Source of the DNA: Candidula unifasciata | Taxonomy: Eukaryota > Mollusca > Gastropoda > Stylommatophora > Geomitridae | Direction of reading: 5' to 3' | Assembly (NCBI GenBank): GCA_905116865.2 | Contig: CAJHNH020003146.1 | Location: 160,001 to 224,000, forward strand | DNA: 64,000 nt | Shown here: piece by piece, positions 10,816-22,840 of the stretch | How positions within the stretch are numbered: position 1 is the stretch's first letter | Layout of the letters: every line of letters starts with the position of its first letter | Notes under the pieces: generated by a model | Told to the model about the DNA's origin: nothing | The model's database searches: none | Seen by the model: the letters and a program-made list of their open reading frames with translations, nothing else | Translations under genes and position numbers: made by a program

Positions 10816-11391
10816 CCCACTGACTACCATGATCACACGTTATGTGATCGGTCAACGGTTACGCCTGGCTTCTTTGATCGCCCCCTGGAATTGTTACTTT
10901 GGAGACTCACAATCATGATAACGTCGTGACTTTTGCGATAAACGTAGCTAAAACTGTTAGTCCATTCATTTCCATATGTTTCTATAAGGGGTATAATTCC
11001 ATAATGCTTAAAGTACATTTCTCGGTTGCCTTTTTTGCATCAATCTACAGCCAAGTGATGTTGATATAAACAAGATTATGCACATTTTAAATTCCTGAAA
11101 TTTGTTCTCTGTTCAATTTGGTGCAAGTTTGCAAAATATGATGAGTTTATTTTAAACAGTTGTGAATATATGGAATTTTTGTTATCCATATTGCCTTCAG
11201 AAAGAAATCTTTCAGCTGCCTCGTTTTTTTTTTTTTTTTCACCGATCTACCGTCACATGATGATAATCTAAAACAAGGCTAGGCATTGTTCTTGAAATGT
11301 ATTCTCCATTAAATCTGGTGTCAAACAGTTGTGAAGCTATGGCATTTTTGGTACACACTAGAAATATGCAGTATCTAGGAAAATGCAAGGG
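10816..11391. mobile_element. possible TTAA-flanked (piggyBac-like) MITE
   Basis: 576 bp between TTAA at 10812-10815 and 11392-11395. Both ends begin with CCC when read inward (CCCACTGAC and CCCTTGCAT), but the inverted repeat is only that long. A palindrome (GATCACACGTTATGTGATC) lies near the left end. Suggestive only. Confidence 0.3.
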
Positions 11392-11504
11392 TTAATTTTC
11401 ATGTTAATGTAAAAAAATCTTTTATAATGAATACCAACACATTCAACATTTTGCAAGAAAAGTAGAAGGATATTACATTTTATAAAATAAACCCAATTAT
11501 TTCT

Positions 11505-11720
11505 TAAAGAGAAGATGCTGGCCGAATGGACAGAACACTGGTCTCTCAAGCGTGAGACCCAGGTTCAAATTCCCAGTAAGGCCTAGTGTTTTTTTTTTCT
11601 GTCCAGGGTACACAAAAATCCTCACCTTCACAGTCGTGGCGACAGCACTAGCCATGCGGCCGTAAATCCTCAGGCTCAAAGACACCCTGCCCACACCGCA
11701 ATAGTGGTAAAATAAAGGCA
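11505..11720 (+). mobile_element. SINE D, tRNA-like head
   Basis: A tRNA-like head (A box TGGCCGAATGG, B box GGTTCAAATTCC) is followed by a body with CACTAGCCATGCGGCCGTAA. Related heads/bodies at 22.57, 34.09 and 40.77 kb. Not a functional tRNA: no acceptor stem pairing closes the head. Confidence 0.7.
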
Positions 11721-12149
11721 GTAATTTGCAATTTTATTTTCAAAGACTAAGCAAAAAAATAAGAGGTTCTAGAAAAGTGATGCACTTACCAGCTCTTGCT
11801 TAGAACATCGTTCACATCTGGACACCACTGAGAATGTTTCACATGGTGCACTTTTCCTAGCTGATGAATCCACAATAGCAGACATTGACAAAATTACACA
11901 CAAAACATAAGCATTAGAAGAGAGGTGAATTAAAAACCGGAAACTCAGCAACAAAATACCCCCCCCCCCCCCACCACCAAATAATTAATTAAAAAAAAGA
12001 CATTAGCCAGATGATGAAAACAAAATATAAAATTCAGCGGCAACATTTAAAACAAATAAATAACACACAAACAGTAACAAGCTGATAAAAAGACAACAAA
12101 AAACTGTGACAATATTAAAAACACATTAAAGAGTTAAAAGTCACAAGTT

Positions 12150-12400
12150 GGGTTATCTTCACGGCACTCAGGACATGTTCATAGGTGCTCAGCTGCCCAC
12201 CCCAACATATACATGCTTCAGAATTGGAGTACATCTGCCTTGGAATATGGGGAATAAACAGTCTGCAATAATAAGCCAGACCTGTAAAAGGTTGAGCATG
12301 CAATAATAGGGTCCTGGAGCAGGACTGAAGTCTAGACACAGAGGACTAGCCAGGAGTTTCTACTGGAGTTTCACAGCTAATGAATGCAGAAAAAGAAAGA
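12150..12400. mobile_element. LINE end fragment and diverged SINE B
   Basis: 12155-12225 (minus) matches the LINE 3' segment also at 18.17 and 62.31 kb (GCACTCAGGACATG). About 12248-12400 (plus) is the 3' half of an old SINE B (AACAGTCTGCAATAATAAGC). Confidence 0.5.
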
Positions 12401-12511
12401 GACTAGTGTCTCTTCCAGATATTTTCATGGGACATGGAAAGAGATTTTGGTCTGCATGCTGGGTAATCCTGGAACACCAGCATCCTGACATGCTGTTAAT
12501 GCATATCATTA

Positions 12512-12790
12512 CCTTCTTCTCCTTCTTGGAGTTCATCAACGGAAAAGTTATAGTTTTCTTGTCCACTTCTGGACTTTGGTCTTGTTCCAGAACTTGAATT
12601 TTGCGTGTGCATCTTTTTAAAGATTTGACATCTTTGTATGCAGACTGCTGGTTCTTTGCCTCTCAGGCAGATGCATTCTGACTTAAAATGGTACACCCCC
12701 TAATTAGTTTACTTTTACGACCTACTTGTTAGGAAGGCAGTGGGTCCATTCCCCGCTTCCCTCCCAAAGGAAAAGGGCCCCAGAAACTAC
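12512..12790 (-). mobile_element. SINE B copy, diverged
   Basis: Minus orientation: CTTGTCCACTTCTGGACT, GTATGCAGACTGCTGGTTC, CAGGCAGATGCATTCTGAC. Lies directly after the SINE B fragment of opposite orientation at 12.25-12.40 kb. Confidence 0.75.
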
Positions 12791-12829
12791 ATGAGTAATA
12801 TCATTATCTGACTTAAGTAAAAAGTAGAA

Positions 12830-13095
12830 CCCTTTTCCACGCCTTTAGGCGTATTGGGAATATAGGGCTAGACCTATATTTTTATAGAACAATCGGCACT
12901 TGGTGGGTAATGTGGTCAGTATCAAGCTGGTCACCTTTACTTCCCAGGAATGCACCTGGTACCCACTCAAGGCTGGGTCGACGTGGGAGTCAAGGTAATT
13001 TCTGAACAAAGTCCGGACCCATCAGGAAACGAACCCACAACCATTTCAATCTTCAGGAGGGTGTCTAGCCGCCAAGGCCATGGCGACTCCTATCC
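12830..13095 (-). mobile_element. SINE A copy, near complete
   Basis: Best SINE A example. On the minus strand a tRNA-like head (A box TGGCGGCTAGAC, B box GGTTCGTTTCC) leads to TGAGTGGGTACCAGG, AAGTAAAGGTGACCAGC, CCACCAAGTGCCG and a 3' end GGCGTGGAAAAGGGTTC. tRNA-derived SINE, transcribed by Pol III in general; activity here unknown. Confidence 0.85.
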
Positions 13096-13584
13096 GACTT
13101 ATATACTGCCTTATAATCCTTTAGTAACACTTGCTCATCATTATTCTCTGGCACATTTCGATGTATGCTTGTCTTGCCGGTGCAGATATGATTCTGACAC
13201 TATGGTTGCCCTGGTAACACAGGAAGTTATGTTTGATTGTTGTTGAATTTGTACCCTAGTTATAAAGGATTCACTTATTTGCCATATTTGTGTAATTGTT
13301 ACTGTAGTATGCATCTGACGAGATACAGTGAAATATTCCAGGCAATATTTGTGCGGTCTATTGTTTGTCTTCTTTGTTCATAATTACAATAGGGAAATAT
13401 TGCCTTGGCACCACTATTCTGTTGTGCTGCTCATACGTTACACAGGGCTTGAAGTCTTTTACTCCATTCCATTCTATCTTGTGCAGTCTTTTTAAAATCG
13501 TGGATGGAATTCAGTCCAGCATATTTGGGCCTGTCTCATCGGTATTTGTATAAAGGTTTCCCCCTTAGACTTCATTGTTTCCTC
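13096..13584. other. unassigned sequence
   Basis: No gene or repeat structure recognised; ordinary AT-rich DNA between a SINE A and a LINE remnant. Confidence 0.4.
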
Positions 13585-13990
13585 GATTCATCTTCTTTTG
13601 TTCACTTGAAATAAATGATCTATATCCCCAATGCTGTATCTAGTTTGAACTTCACTCTTTTGTAATTCACTTAGTAAAGTTTGGCTTCCACATGTCTCTC
13701 TTGGACAGAAGTTTTGCCTGCAAATGTTGTATTTGGGACAGTCTTGGTGGATGAGATCTGTTGTCTCAAATGCCAGTACACGTGTACATGGCTTATTCGC
13801 CAGTCTTAAACTTTGTGCACAAGTGGCTGCAAAGTTGACTGTTCCTTGTTCTAAGGCGTAGAATAAAGACTTGCTCTGGTCTGTCCATAATATGGTAATC
13901 GTCCTGTGCAAGTTTTGGTGGCTTTCTAATTGATCTATTCTCTTTTTCTGTTAATAATAGACTGGTATGTCAGGTTGTTCTTCAGTTTCC
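13585..13990 (-). pseudogene. I-type LINE 3' remnant
   Basis: Same family as the 5.9-kb LINE: TITILWTDQSKSLFYALEQG, TTDLIHQDCPKYN and the 3' end TTATTTCAAGTGAAC, but frameshifted and diverged, so an older copy. Confidence 0.85.
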
Positions 13991-15534
13991 ATAATTCATT
14001 TGCTTACCATGTCAATGCTGGTTTGGTAATCATTTGGCAGCTTCTTAATAGGATGCTGACCGCATCTCCCACCAAGTGCCAACTGGTCTAAGAAATAATG
14101 GTCTAGCGCTGCAAGCCTAATATGCCTTATGGTGTGGAAAAGAATCCTTAGGCAAAAGGGATTACTAGGACCTTTGTTAGATTTGCATTGGAACAATGGT
14201 ACTACGGACAACTAGGTGTCAATCTTTCAGGCTGAATTCCTGAAGTGGAAACAAAAATTATTATATGTGCATTTGTTTCACTGGTACCATAGGTTGGTTC
14301 TCATTAAGTGGCTCACCTTTGTTCCTGATGACTTCTTCTTGCTTTGCTAACTGCTTGTTGTATTCCCAATGGCTGTTTAAAATAAGTGCTGCCCCTGTGA
14401 CCCTGGGAAAGACAAGAGAATTAACTTTAACAGTGAAATTATTGATGTCTAGACCTAAAACAAGTCATAACAAATGTCACAGAGACAATGGTTCTACTTT
14501 TTTGGTTAATTTGAAACATGACAATATTTAATATGGTGAGAGACAGACAAGTAGACAGACAGATATATGGGGGGAGAAAGACAGATGAACAAACAGGCAG
14601 GATGACAGTCGGATGAAAAAGCAGGCAGACAGACAAGGGAAAAACAGATGAACAAACAGGAAGCAGAGATCGACAATGCAAATCGCATAAGTCAGATCTT
14701 AAAAACACTGCTGGTAACAAAGCACACTGTATTTCTAAAAATCAACTATATTAAAGTATACAGCACTACAAAAGCTTAAAAATAATAATCAGACAAAGAG
14801 GGAGACTGCCTGGCGATAGAGACGAGAGTTACTGACAATCAACAACTAAAAGACAGTGAGACAGATAGTTTAAATGAACTTGTAAAACAAGACTGTACAA
14901 GGGGATATTGGGAGAAGAACTACAGTTTACACTTATTTCCTGGTAAATGCTTTCTCTTTCATACTAAAATTACAAAACTTTTTTTTTAACAAGAAAGAGG
15001 AAGGACTATGAGTAGGACATTTTAAATGCTTACAAGACAACGACTCCCAGAAAAGCAAGAAGTCTCTTCTTTGAAAACACTTCAATCATCATATCAGTGC
15101 TCTGGCTTGTTTCTGAAAAGCAAAATGGTTATCTCTGAAACAACCAACTAGCTCATTCAAGCTAAATGAACTTGACAAACTCATAGATCACTTCTGACAC
15201 ACCATCCTTTAGTGGTCATAAATTTTACATGTGCTCAGAAAACATACAAATTGCAATGCTTAGTCTTCACTAGTGCATAAAATGTGTAAAATGCATTTAC
15301 AATTTGTTATGGTAGAGAGTTTTTGAAAGCTGCATATAGTGAATCAATGTATGCAAGTGAACCACGGACAGTCAACATAGTTAGAAATTATGTGGAAGCA
15401 GCCAGTATGTGGTACTTTTATGAATTAACACTGCGCTGTCTCCATGCACAGTGTGACTCTGGTACCATAAGCATGCTCAAACCAGTTAATGGGCAAAGAA
15501 AAAAGATATGCCAAAGAATATGGAGATGCTGAAG
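13991..15534. other. no gene seen; CAGA-type microsatellite
   Basis: Mostly AT-rich. 14520-14660 is an imperfect (CAGA)n-like tract. ORFs there are low complexity. Nothing else recognised. Confidence 0.5.
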
Positions 15535-15775
15535 GGGGGCGCCGTGGTATAGATGCTCCCCTGCGGATAGGAAGGCTGTCGGTCCTGACGGAACCAAACT
15601 TTTTTAAACAATGACCTTGGCTACCAGATTGACCCAGCCTTGAGTGGGTACCAGGTCCAGTCTTGGGAAGTAAACGTTGCTCGCGTCATGCTGATCACAT
15701 CACCTACTAAGTGCCAATGGGTCTATAAAATATAGGTTTAACCCTGTATACACATACATCTTAAAGCATGGCAAA
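15535..15775 (+). mobile_element. SINE A copy
   Basis: Plus orientation: tRNA-like head with GCCGTGGTATAGATGCTCCC, then TTGAGTGGGTACCAGGTCC, GGGAAGTAAACGTTGCTCGC, CACCTACTAAGTGCCAATGG and AGCATGGCAAAGGATCC. Confidence 0.8.
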
Positions 15776-16375
15776 GGATCCTTGATCTTTTTTTTTTTTT
15801 AATGGAGACACTGAGATGGCTACTGTGTTGACAACAGAGCATGAATGGGTCCGACTGATATTATAGAATGTCAATATGAAAACTGGTAACAAGTAAGAAT
15901 CCTCTGCTGAGTTTAAAGTCAGATCCAGGTCTGCCAGAATTGGTACATTCGTACAAATTTGGTTCTATTTGACCCTTACCGAGCAAAACTGTACTTTTGG
16001 TATTATGTCCAATGTTTTGGTACATTTTATAAATTTTGCATCAATATTTTAAACGCTGGTATTTTGCACTGTCTCCAACAAGTGACAGTGAAGAAAGACT
16101 GATGTCAGTTATACCATTGGTCATGCAATTTTCCAGTCTTGTTAAAGAATAACATTATGAAGAAATAAATAAAGGATGTGGCGGGGGGGGGGGGGGGGGG
16201 GGGGGGGGGGTGCAATATCAACCAACTAATAAGGAAAAAATTGTTGGTTCACAATTTCAGAAGAAATGTGTGGAGATCAAAATCGTTTTCGATTACTATC
16301 AAAATGTATGCTTAATCTATTGGCATAACCTTATTTCTCTACTGCTGCAGAAAGAGGTTTTTGTCTTCTTCTTAA
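15776..16375. other. no gene seen; poly-G tract
   Basis: Contains a pure G run of about 27-28 at ~16183-16210, otherwise AT-rich. No coding evidence. Confidence 0.5.
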
Positions 16376-16980
16376 TGTCCATGCCGTGTGGCGTTGGTAT
16401 TCATGTCTTTCCACAGCCTTCTGTCTCGTGTATTTCCAATAAAGTCTGACACAGATGATCCTCCATGCTTTGATGTTAAACTGTCCAGAATCTGTTCTCT
16501 CGGTCTCCCTCTGCTTCCCTCTAACTTTCCTACTGTCACGATGTACTCCAGTTTTCTCATCAGCACATGGTTAAAAAATGTAGATGGTTTTTTTTCTGAT
16601 GTGAGCAATCAGTTCTCTTTGTCCCCCGTGTGGGTTCCGGGGCCCTATTGTAGGGAAAACAAGAATAGACCCACTGCCTCCCCAAAAGCATGTCGTAAGA
16701 GTCGACTAACTGGGGAGCTTCCTTTGAAGTCGGAGTGCATCTGCCTGAGAGGCAAGGAACCAGCAGTCTGCATTCAATTGAATCAGATCTGTAAAACTGA
16801 TGCACATGCAACACTCAGGTTCTGGAGCAGGACTGCAGTCCAGAAGTGGACGAACAACCAGAACTTTACGCCAGAGTGTACAGCTGGTGAACGCGAAGAA
16901 GAAGAAGAAGAAGAAGTTCTCTTTGTGAGTCCGTTTTTTTTCAAGACATTTTCATTACTCTTTTTATCTGTCCAGGGTTC
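16376..16980 (-). pseudogene. LINE 3' end split by SINE B
   Basis: The minus strand reads RKLEYIVTVGKLEGSRGRPR, EQILDSLTSKHGGSSVSD, DRRLWKDMNTNATRHGH, a typical EN-RT LINE C terminus. A SINE B (16623-16915) sits in it; LINE-like sequence may resume to about 16980. Confidence 0.75.
16623..16915 (+). mobile_element. SINE B, complete reference copy
   Basis: A 293-bp copy with a perfect 11-bp target duplication GTTCTCTTTGT (16612-16622, 16916-16926), which defines the family ends: 5' CCCCGTGTGGGTTCCGGGGC, 3' GTGAACGC(GAA)n. Internal landmarks: GTCGTAAGAGTCGACTAA, CTGCCTGAGAGGCAAGGAAC, GAACAACCAGAACTT. No convincing tRNA A/B boxes, so the head origin is unknown. The duplication shows LINE-driven retroposition. 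Confidence 0.9.
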
Positions 16981-18159
16981 CGTCTAAGAAACAATATTAG
17001 GATTTTTTTTTAAAGACTTGAAGACTTCAAAAATAAATGCATTGAGGAGATCAAATTATTTCTCCAGGACATTAACTGCACCAACTGGAAGTGGCCACAA
17101 CAGTTTTGCAGCAAAATGAGAGAAAGGGGGAAATAGTACCACAATTAGGTAATGGATGAAGAATTTCAAATTTGATAAATATAAGGTAAGCCAGTTTATA
17201 TATATGTATATGTGTGTGTGTGCATGTGTTTTAAACGTTTTAGGTTTTTTTTTTAATTTAAATGTTGGTGCGTTTTGCTACTTTTTCAAAAAAACATTTG
17301 GTACTATCCCACACACACACACACACACACACACACAAATACATTCTGCAGCCCTGATCTCATACACTAACTTGTAGGTTATCAACATCTAAGCTGTGAA
17401 AAGGGCTATCTGTATCATTTAAGTTCAAAGACCCCAATTTTTGTTCTTTAGTGATAGTATTAGTGATGATCTTACAACAAAGTATGTCCTCACATGAAAG
17501 TTCACCATATCGTCATAATCACATAATGCTCTTACAGTTTTTATTTTTGTATTTCTACAGTCTTGTAATCAACTTGTATGTTTAATTATTCGACGACCGT
17601 TTCCTCTACTACAAACTGCTTCTACCGTAACGTTATGAGTATGACGCTTATGATAAGCAGTGTTCACTAGGCTCAACTTGCTCCTTAACTTTCGGATTTC
17701 CACATTCCATGTCATCGTTGATTTCGATTCTTCCTTCTTCTGTTCTACGCTGTTTCTGCTCTGCGTCTTCTTCTAGCTAACCTCACGATACATAAATATG
17801 ATAAACAGGACAAAATGTAGGTACCAAAATACTTCAATGGTACGTTCTCTGGCAATTATTAGCTCTAGCAGGCTACATATTTCCTCCCACGACATACACA
17901 ACACAATAACATCATCACCACCACCATGTTGTAAACAAAAAGCCAGAGTTTTCAGACATAATGAGCCAAATGTTTTGATGCAGTAATTTTCACAAACAAT
18001 TTCCTTTTCAAACTTCAGGGTTGTTTTTTTTTTTTTGATGTAAAGTCTTTGTTGAGTTCTCACATTATATAATTTTTCAAATTGTACATACCTGTAACCA
18101 TTTATTTAGCAAATTTACGTAACTTATATTACTGCTAGAAATTACGTTGGTTAGCAGGG
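16981..18159. other. no gene seen; (CA)n microsatellite
   Basis: A (CA)n run at about 17311-17336 and TG/TA-rich patches near 17190. Otherwise AT-rich with no recognisable coding or repeat family. Confidence 0.5.
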
Positions 18160-18535
18160 TTATCATTACTGCACTCCAGACATGTCCATAGGTGCTCAGA
18201 TGCTGTCCTCAGTATGAACTCAAGCATTTAGTGGCTAATAGTACCAGTTCTATGTTGATTAATATGTCCTCTAATGTGCCTGGTGTGCTTCTCGTTTTTT
18301 GCTATGCCGATCTTAAATCCCAAGTCTATCATTCTGGCGAGTTATGTGGATTCACCCCCCCCCCCCCCCCTTTCCTCCCCAAAGTTCTCAACCATTCCCA
18401 TTTCTTGGAGGGCATTAATAATATCAGCATGATCCATAAGTTAACCGTCGGTAGTTATAGTGGATCTAGCCAGCTTATCAGCTCTTTCACCTCCATCAAT
18501 GCCTGTGTTTCCCAGTATGAAAAATATTTTAAAGC
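18160..18535 (-). pseudogene. LINE RNase H/C-terminal remnant
   Basis: The minus strand around 18460-18510 reads NTGIDGGERADKL, the RNase H tail motif of I-type LINEs. The left end matches the shared LINE end at 62.31 kb. Disrupted by stops and a poly-C tract at about 18354. Confidence 0.6.
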
Positions 18536-19770
18536 CTCACTCCAGCTGTTGCCGGGGGCCCTTATATAACCCCAATGGGTTGAACGGGTTTCTGCGACCT
18601 GTCCTCGGCGGGATCCTCATCCGAATGTTGGCAATTTGTGTCAACGGGTGTTTATCGGCTGGTGTGATGTCCTGGTGGGGTTGAAAATCAATCAATTTAC
18701 CGATGAAAGCGTTAACCTCTGCATTGACAGCAACATGATTCTGCTCCCTGCATCGCCCTACAGTGTGTCAATACAGGAAAAGCTGCAAATAAACGCAGAG
18801 TATCTTCTCTGCACCACGGGCGATGTCGGTTAGGCTGCATATTTTCTTGATATCTTTTGTTCCACCTAGCCATGATTCCCAGCTGTCGCGTGCGGATATG
18901 CACTAAAACACGCCGATACTGACTGAGCAAATAGGACGTCAAAACAATACGCAATGTTGTTTGGGAATTGGAATCTAAGAGATTCGGAGTAACAAGTTTG
19001 AAGGAGACAGATGTGTGGTTGTGTCTCAGTTGATCCTTGAGGAGGTTCTACCCCGAGATTCTACGTATAAACCTCAACCAAGAGCTGGTACATTGATTGC
19101 TGCGCTCTGCAGGAAGCCGGAATATTTATAACTAATAGATCTCTCAGCCGAATCACTAAGAAGGAACATTGCTCAGTTATTTAGTATCAGACTGCAGAAG
19201 AGGAGATCATTGTGACCATCTAGACTCTCAAGGTTGTACTGTTGATCCGTAAGGAGTTGCTTGAAGATGTCATTTGAATTTTTCTAGACGAGTGTGCGTG
19301 CGGTAGCGAGTGTTGACGTGTTTGGGTGAGTCTTCACCATTTATTTGCACATTTTCTCATTTTGGATCAAAGTGTTTGTCAATACACCATTTGGATACCC
19401 TATACATGCATGGCTTTCAGCATTCAACTCCCGTTTGGACGCATTGAAGTTCATTGTTAATGCTATAGGCTTCCTGTTTCATCGTTGGAATTAGTCTCTG
19501 ACTGTTCTACACTTGGCTGGTAGCATTGTGATATCTACACTGCACTCGTTTGGTACCTGATCGCACGTGGAAAAGGGACCTACGCCTCTCAGCATCGGAG
19601 GCGCACGTTTCACCCCTCCCCCCCCCCCTTTTTTTTTTTTCTTTAGCCTGTCCCCTTTGTCATTGAAAAAAGCTTGCTGCAGCGGATGATTCTTATCAGC
19701 GCATGTTTGAAGGTATGCATGGGCCCTCCAGATCCTGATCCCTTGGTTCATGTTTGGAAAGTCAAGTGGA
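18536..19770. other. unassigned, relatively GC-rich sequence
   Basis: GC content is higher than in the neighbours, with short ORFs but no recognisable domain. A C run and T run sit near 19615-19640. Possibly an unrecognised old repeat. Confidence 0.4.
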
Positions 19771-20092
19771 TATCTCATTACCACACATGGCGCGTCTTTT
19801 GTACATCTCAAGCAGATATCTCATTGCTACACATGGCGCGTCTCTTGTACATCTCAAGTAGGTATCTCATTGCTACACATGGCGTGTCTCTTGTGCATCT
19901 CAAGTAGGTATCTCATTGCTACACAGGGCGTGTCTCTTGTACATCTCAAGTAGGTATCTCATTGTCACACATGGCGTGTCTCTTGTACATCTCAAGTAGA
20001 TATCTCAATGCCACACATGGCGCGTCTCTTGTACATCTCAAGTAGATATCTCATTGCCACACATGGCACGTCTCTTGTACATCTCAAAATAA
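19771..20092 (+). repeat. 46-bp minisatellite, 7 copies
   Basis: Seven regular 46-bp units: TATCTCATTGCTACACATGG, CGTGTCTCTTGTACATCTC, AAGTAGG. It abuts a short minus-strand LINE scrap at about 20090-20130 (LDKVQNEAM). Confidence 0.92.
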
Positions 20093-20759
20093 TGTGCATG
20101 GCTTCATTTTGCACCTTGTCAAGGTTACAAGAATGCAACCGAAGAAAGGGATTCTGACAGCATCATTAACCTGGCCCGGTGTCTCTAACTATTGCATCAG
20201 GATGCAGGTGGAGAACACTGGGGGTACTATGACATCTATCACTTTCATTATGTCGTCCTGGTGGAGAAGATCAACAAGAGAGGTCATGAAATCATTAGGC
20301 CCTGCTTTATATGTGATCGTGCAGGGCAAGATGCCATGGCAAAATCAGTTGGAGTAAAACAAGAGCTGACCGCAAAAGGCGGGAGAGATGGGCGCAGCCA
20401 CCGTGGTGGGATGAAGTAGTCAACACGGCGTGACAAAAAGCCCGGAAAACTGAACCGTCACTTTTTGAGCGCCTGATCAGTCTGAAAGATGAAGTCAAAA
20501 GCAGACAATGATTTCCATATCGTGTGCGGAAGAGACCAAGACGAAATAATGAAACGAATTCTGCAAGAGTGTGTGCTTCGGGGGATCTCTTGTGACATTT
20601 TGGCGCCTTCAACAGAGCATGCACGGCGTCGCACGACAAAGGGGTATCCCTGACTTTCACAGAACATACCTGACATGGCAGAGAACTGAAGCTGATAGAC
20701 ACAGGTTATGGTGCAAGGTGTTAACGATAGACCTGCAGTCTACACTGATAGTGACGAGT

Positions 20760-21570
20760 TGGGGACAGTTGGCCATTTTTATCTATCTGGGATACACAGT
20801 GAATAACAAACTATCGCTAGATCAAGAAATCAACACCAAGATAGATGAGGCAGCAACAGTAATGGACAGATTAACAACAAGAGTCAGGAAGAACAGAAAG
20901 CTCACGATTAAAACAAAAAGTTTTGCCTATCAGGCATGTGTTCTAAGCACTCTGCTCTATGGCACTGAAACTTGGTCAACCTACTCGTACCAGGAGAAAC
21001 GGCTATATAGATTTCATGCCTGGTGCCTAAGAAGAATACTTGGCGTTGGGTGGCAAGACAAAATCATAAACACTGAAGTATTTGGAAAGAGCGGGTATTA
21101 CAACAATTTCCTCAATGCTCAGTCTTCGAAGACAGATGGCTGGGTCACACTAATAGAATGGAGGAGATTCCTTAGGGACATCCTCTGTGGTGAATTACAG
21201 ATGGGTAGAAGATGTAGCAGCAGACCACTGTACAGCGATATAAAGATGTGTGCAAGTAGAACAGGAATGATACAGTTATTGAGGGGGACTTCGAACAACA
21301 TGCCACGGACCATGTTGTGTGGAAGGGGCACATCAGGAAGTGGATGAGAATGAAAGAAGAAATTATTGCAGAAAGGATGCGAGCTGGCCGTCTGTGAAAA
21401 AACACACTAAATTCAAATGATTGCACAACTGTCCTGAAATCCCATGCTATAATTGTGGAAGACTCTTAACGCGGGCGGGTTTTACTAATCACACTCGCCA
21501 TCGACATGGGCTGTAAGTCCCCTGCCTTTTCATAGCGCAATGCAACCTTATCGTCTGGAAAAACGAAATG
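20760..21570 (+). pseudogene. LINE RT 3' half with terminal zinc finger
   Basis: Open from before 20760 to about 21347: FIYLGYTVNNKLSLDQEINT, KLTIKTKSFAYQACVLSTLL, LRRILGVGWQDKI match the RT thumb region of a mollusc/flatworm-type EN-RT LINE. After frame breaks, 21430-21516 encodes CYNCGRLLTRAGFTNHTRHR and HGL-stop, the C2H2 finger that ends this LINE group. Upstream sequence to 20571 is open but unrecognised. Dead copy. Confidence 0.8.
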
Positions 21571-22565
21571 TGCCAACAAAACAACAATTGATGATTCTAT
21601 GTTCGTCTCTTCTCAAAATGCGTCCTATATAGCGCCATCGACTGTCATAACTGCTGCAATGAGTGGTTGCCCAGACATTGCTCCTATTTCTTCACTCCTC
21701 CAGTTTTATGTTCATTATTTTCCCCAGGTGTTTGTTTCTGAATGCTTTTAACATTCGATTTAATTTCTTTAGGGGTTCTCCAACTGTCACTTGCATATCT
21801 TAAAACTGAAATAACATTAGAACTGAAAATATATAACCTGGTTTTATAACTATAATTTAGAGTCCCATACTTTGCTCATGCTTTTAAAAGCTGCTGATGC
21901 ATTGCAATGTGTGTCATAATTTCTTTCTTTGACTACTGTATCAATATTACTACCTAAAGTAAATTGGACAAAAAGAATTAAAGTAACAGGTCAGTCTACT
22001 TATTTAGTAATACAGAAGGCACCGATGGCTTCCTGGACTTTCTGCATGCAGAACTTAGAGAATAAAGACATGCAGGTGATTCTAAGGTATACAAGAGATA
22101 CATCCTTGCACTGCCAACTACCGCCACAGACTTAAAGCAGTGGTGTAGAACAGTCAGCTGGTACCCTGTTTGGAAAAAATTTCTGAACCCCCCTACTGTT
22201 TCTGCAATTTTTGAAATTGCATCATCAAAATCACTTCCTTTTGCCACTCTGTTTTCAGCTAAGCCAGTGGGCAGAGTTTAACTTATAACAGATCTAAGAT
22301 AACTCTTATTTTAGTTTTAAAGCACTCCTTTAACATGATGCTACTGAAACACATAATGAAGATAAGAATCTTAAGGCTGGTCAGATTTTGTAGAGAACCT
22401 ACAAGTTAATATTCAACTATGAACTACAGAAATCCGAAAAGCACTCCAAGGAGACCATCTACGTAAAGTTTATCTTGGTTTATTTATAAGTTTTGTGTTA
22501 ACTGTGGAATTAGTCTTCTAAAGCCCAGATCATATTCTTGGGCTCTGAGAACTCGAAACTGAGTT
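21571..22565. other. unassigned sequence
   Basis: AT-rich, no domain or repeat recognised beyond a possible LINE 3' UTR at the left edge. Confidence 0.4.
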
Positions 22566-22740
22566 GATTCACATTAGAAAAAGCTGACTGAGTGTTCAGA
22601 TTGCTGGATCTCATGCCGGAGACCCAGGTTAAATCTTCATAAAGGTGATAAGCAATTTTTCTGTCTCGGAGGGGAGGGGGGGGGGGGGGGGGGGGGGGGG
22701 AGAGAAACCCATCCTAACCTGCAATTATGGCCAATTACTG
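22566..22740 (+). mobile_element. SINE D fragment with poly-G tract
   Basis: GCTGACTGAGTGTTCAGATT and GCCGGAGACCCAGGTTAAATC resemble the tRNA-like head at 11.5 kb. A G homopolymer at about 22674-22700 interrupts the body. Confidence 0.5.
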
Positions 22741-22840
22741 AAAGTAAACTTACCTAGAAAAACCACAACAGCCAAAAAATGCTAGGTTGGTTCTGTGACA
22801 TCCTGCAACTAACAAAAACCTGCAGTTTGTGCCACCAGCC

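Noticed and set aside
16388..16987. 199-aa ORF as a host protein
   Set aside because: It is the antisense of a LINE 3' end fused to a SINE B; no domain.
20307..20702. 131-aa minus-strand ORF
   Set aside because: No recognisable domain, overlaps the opposite-strand open frame leading into a LINE remnant.
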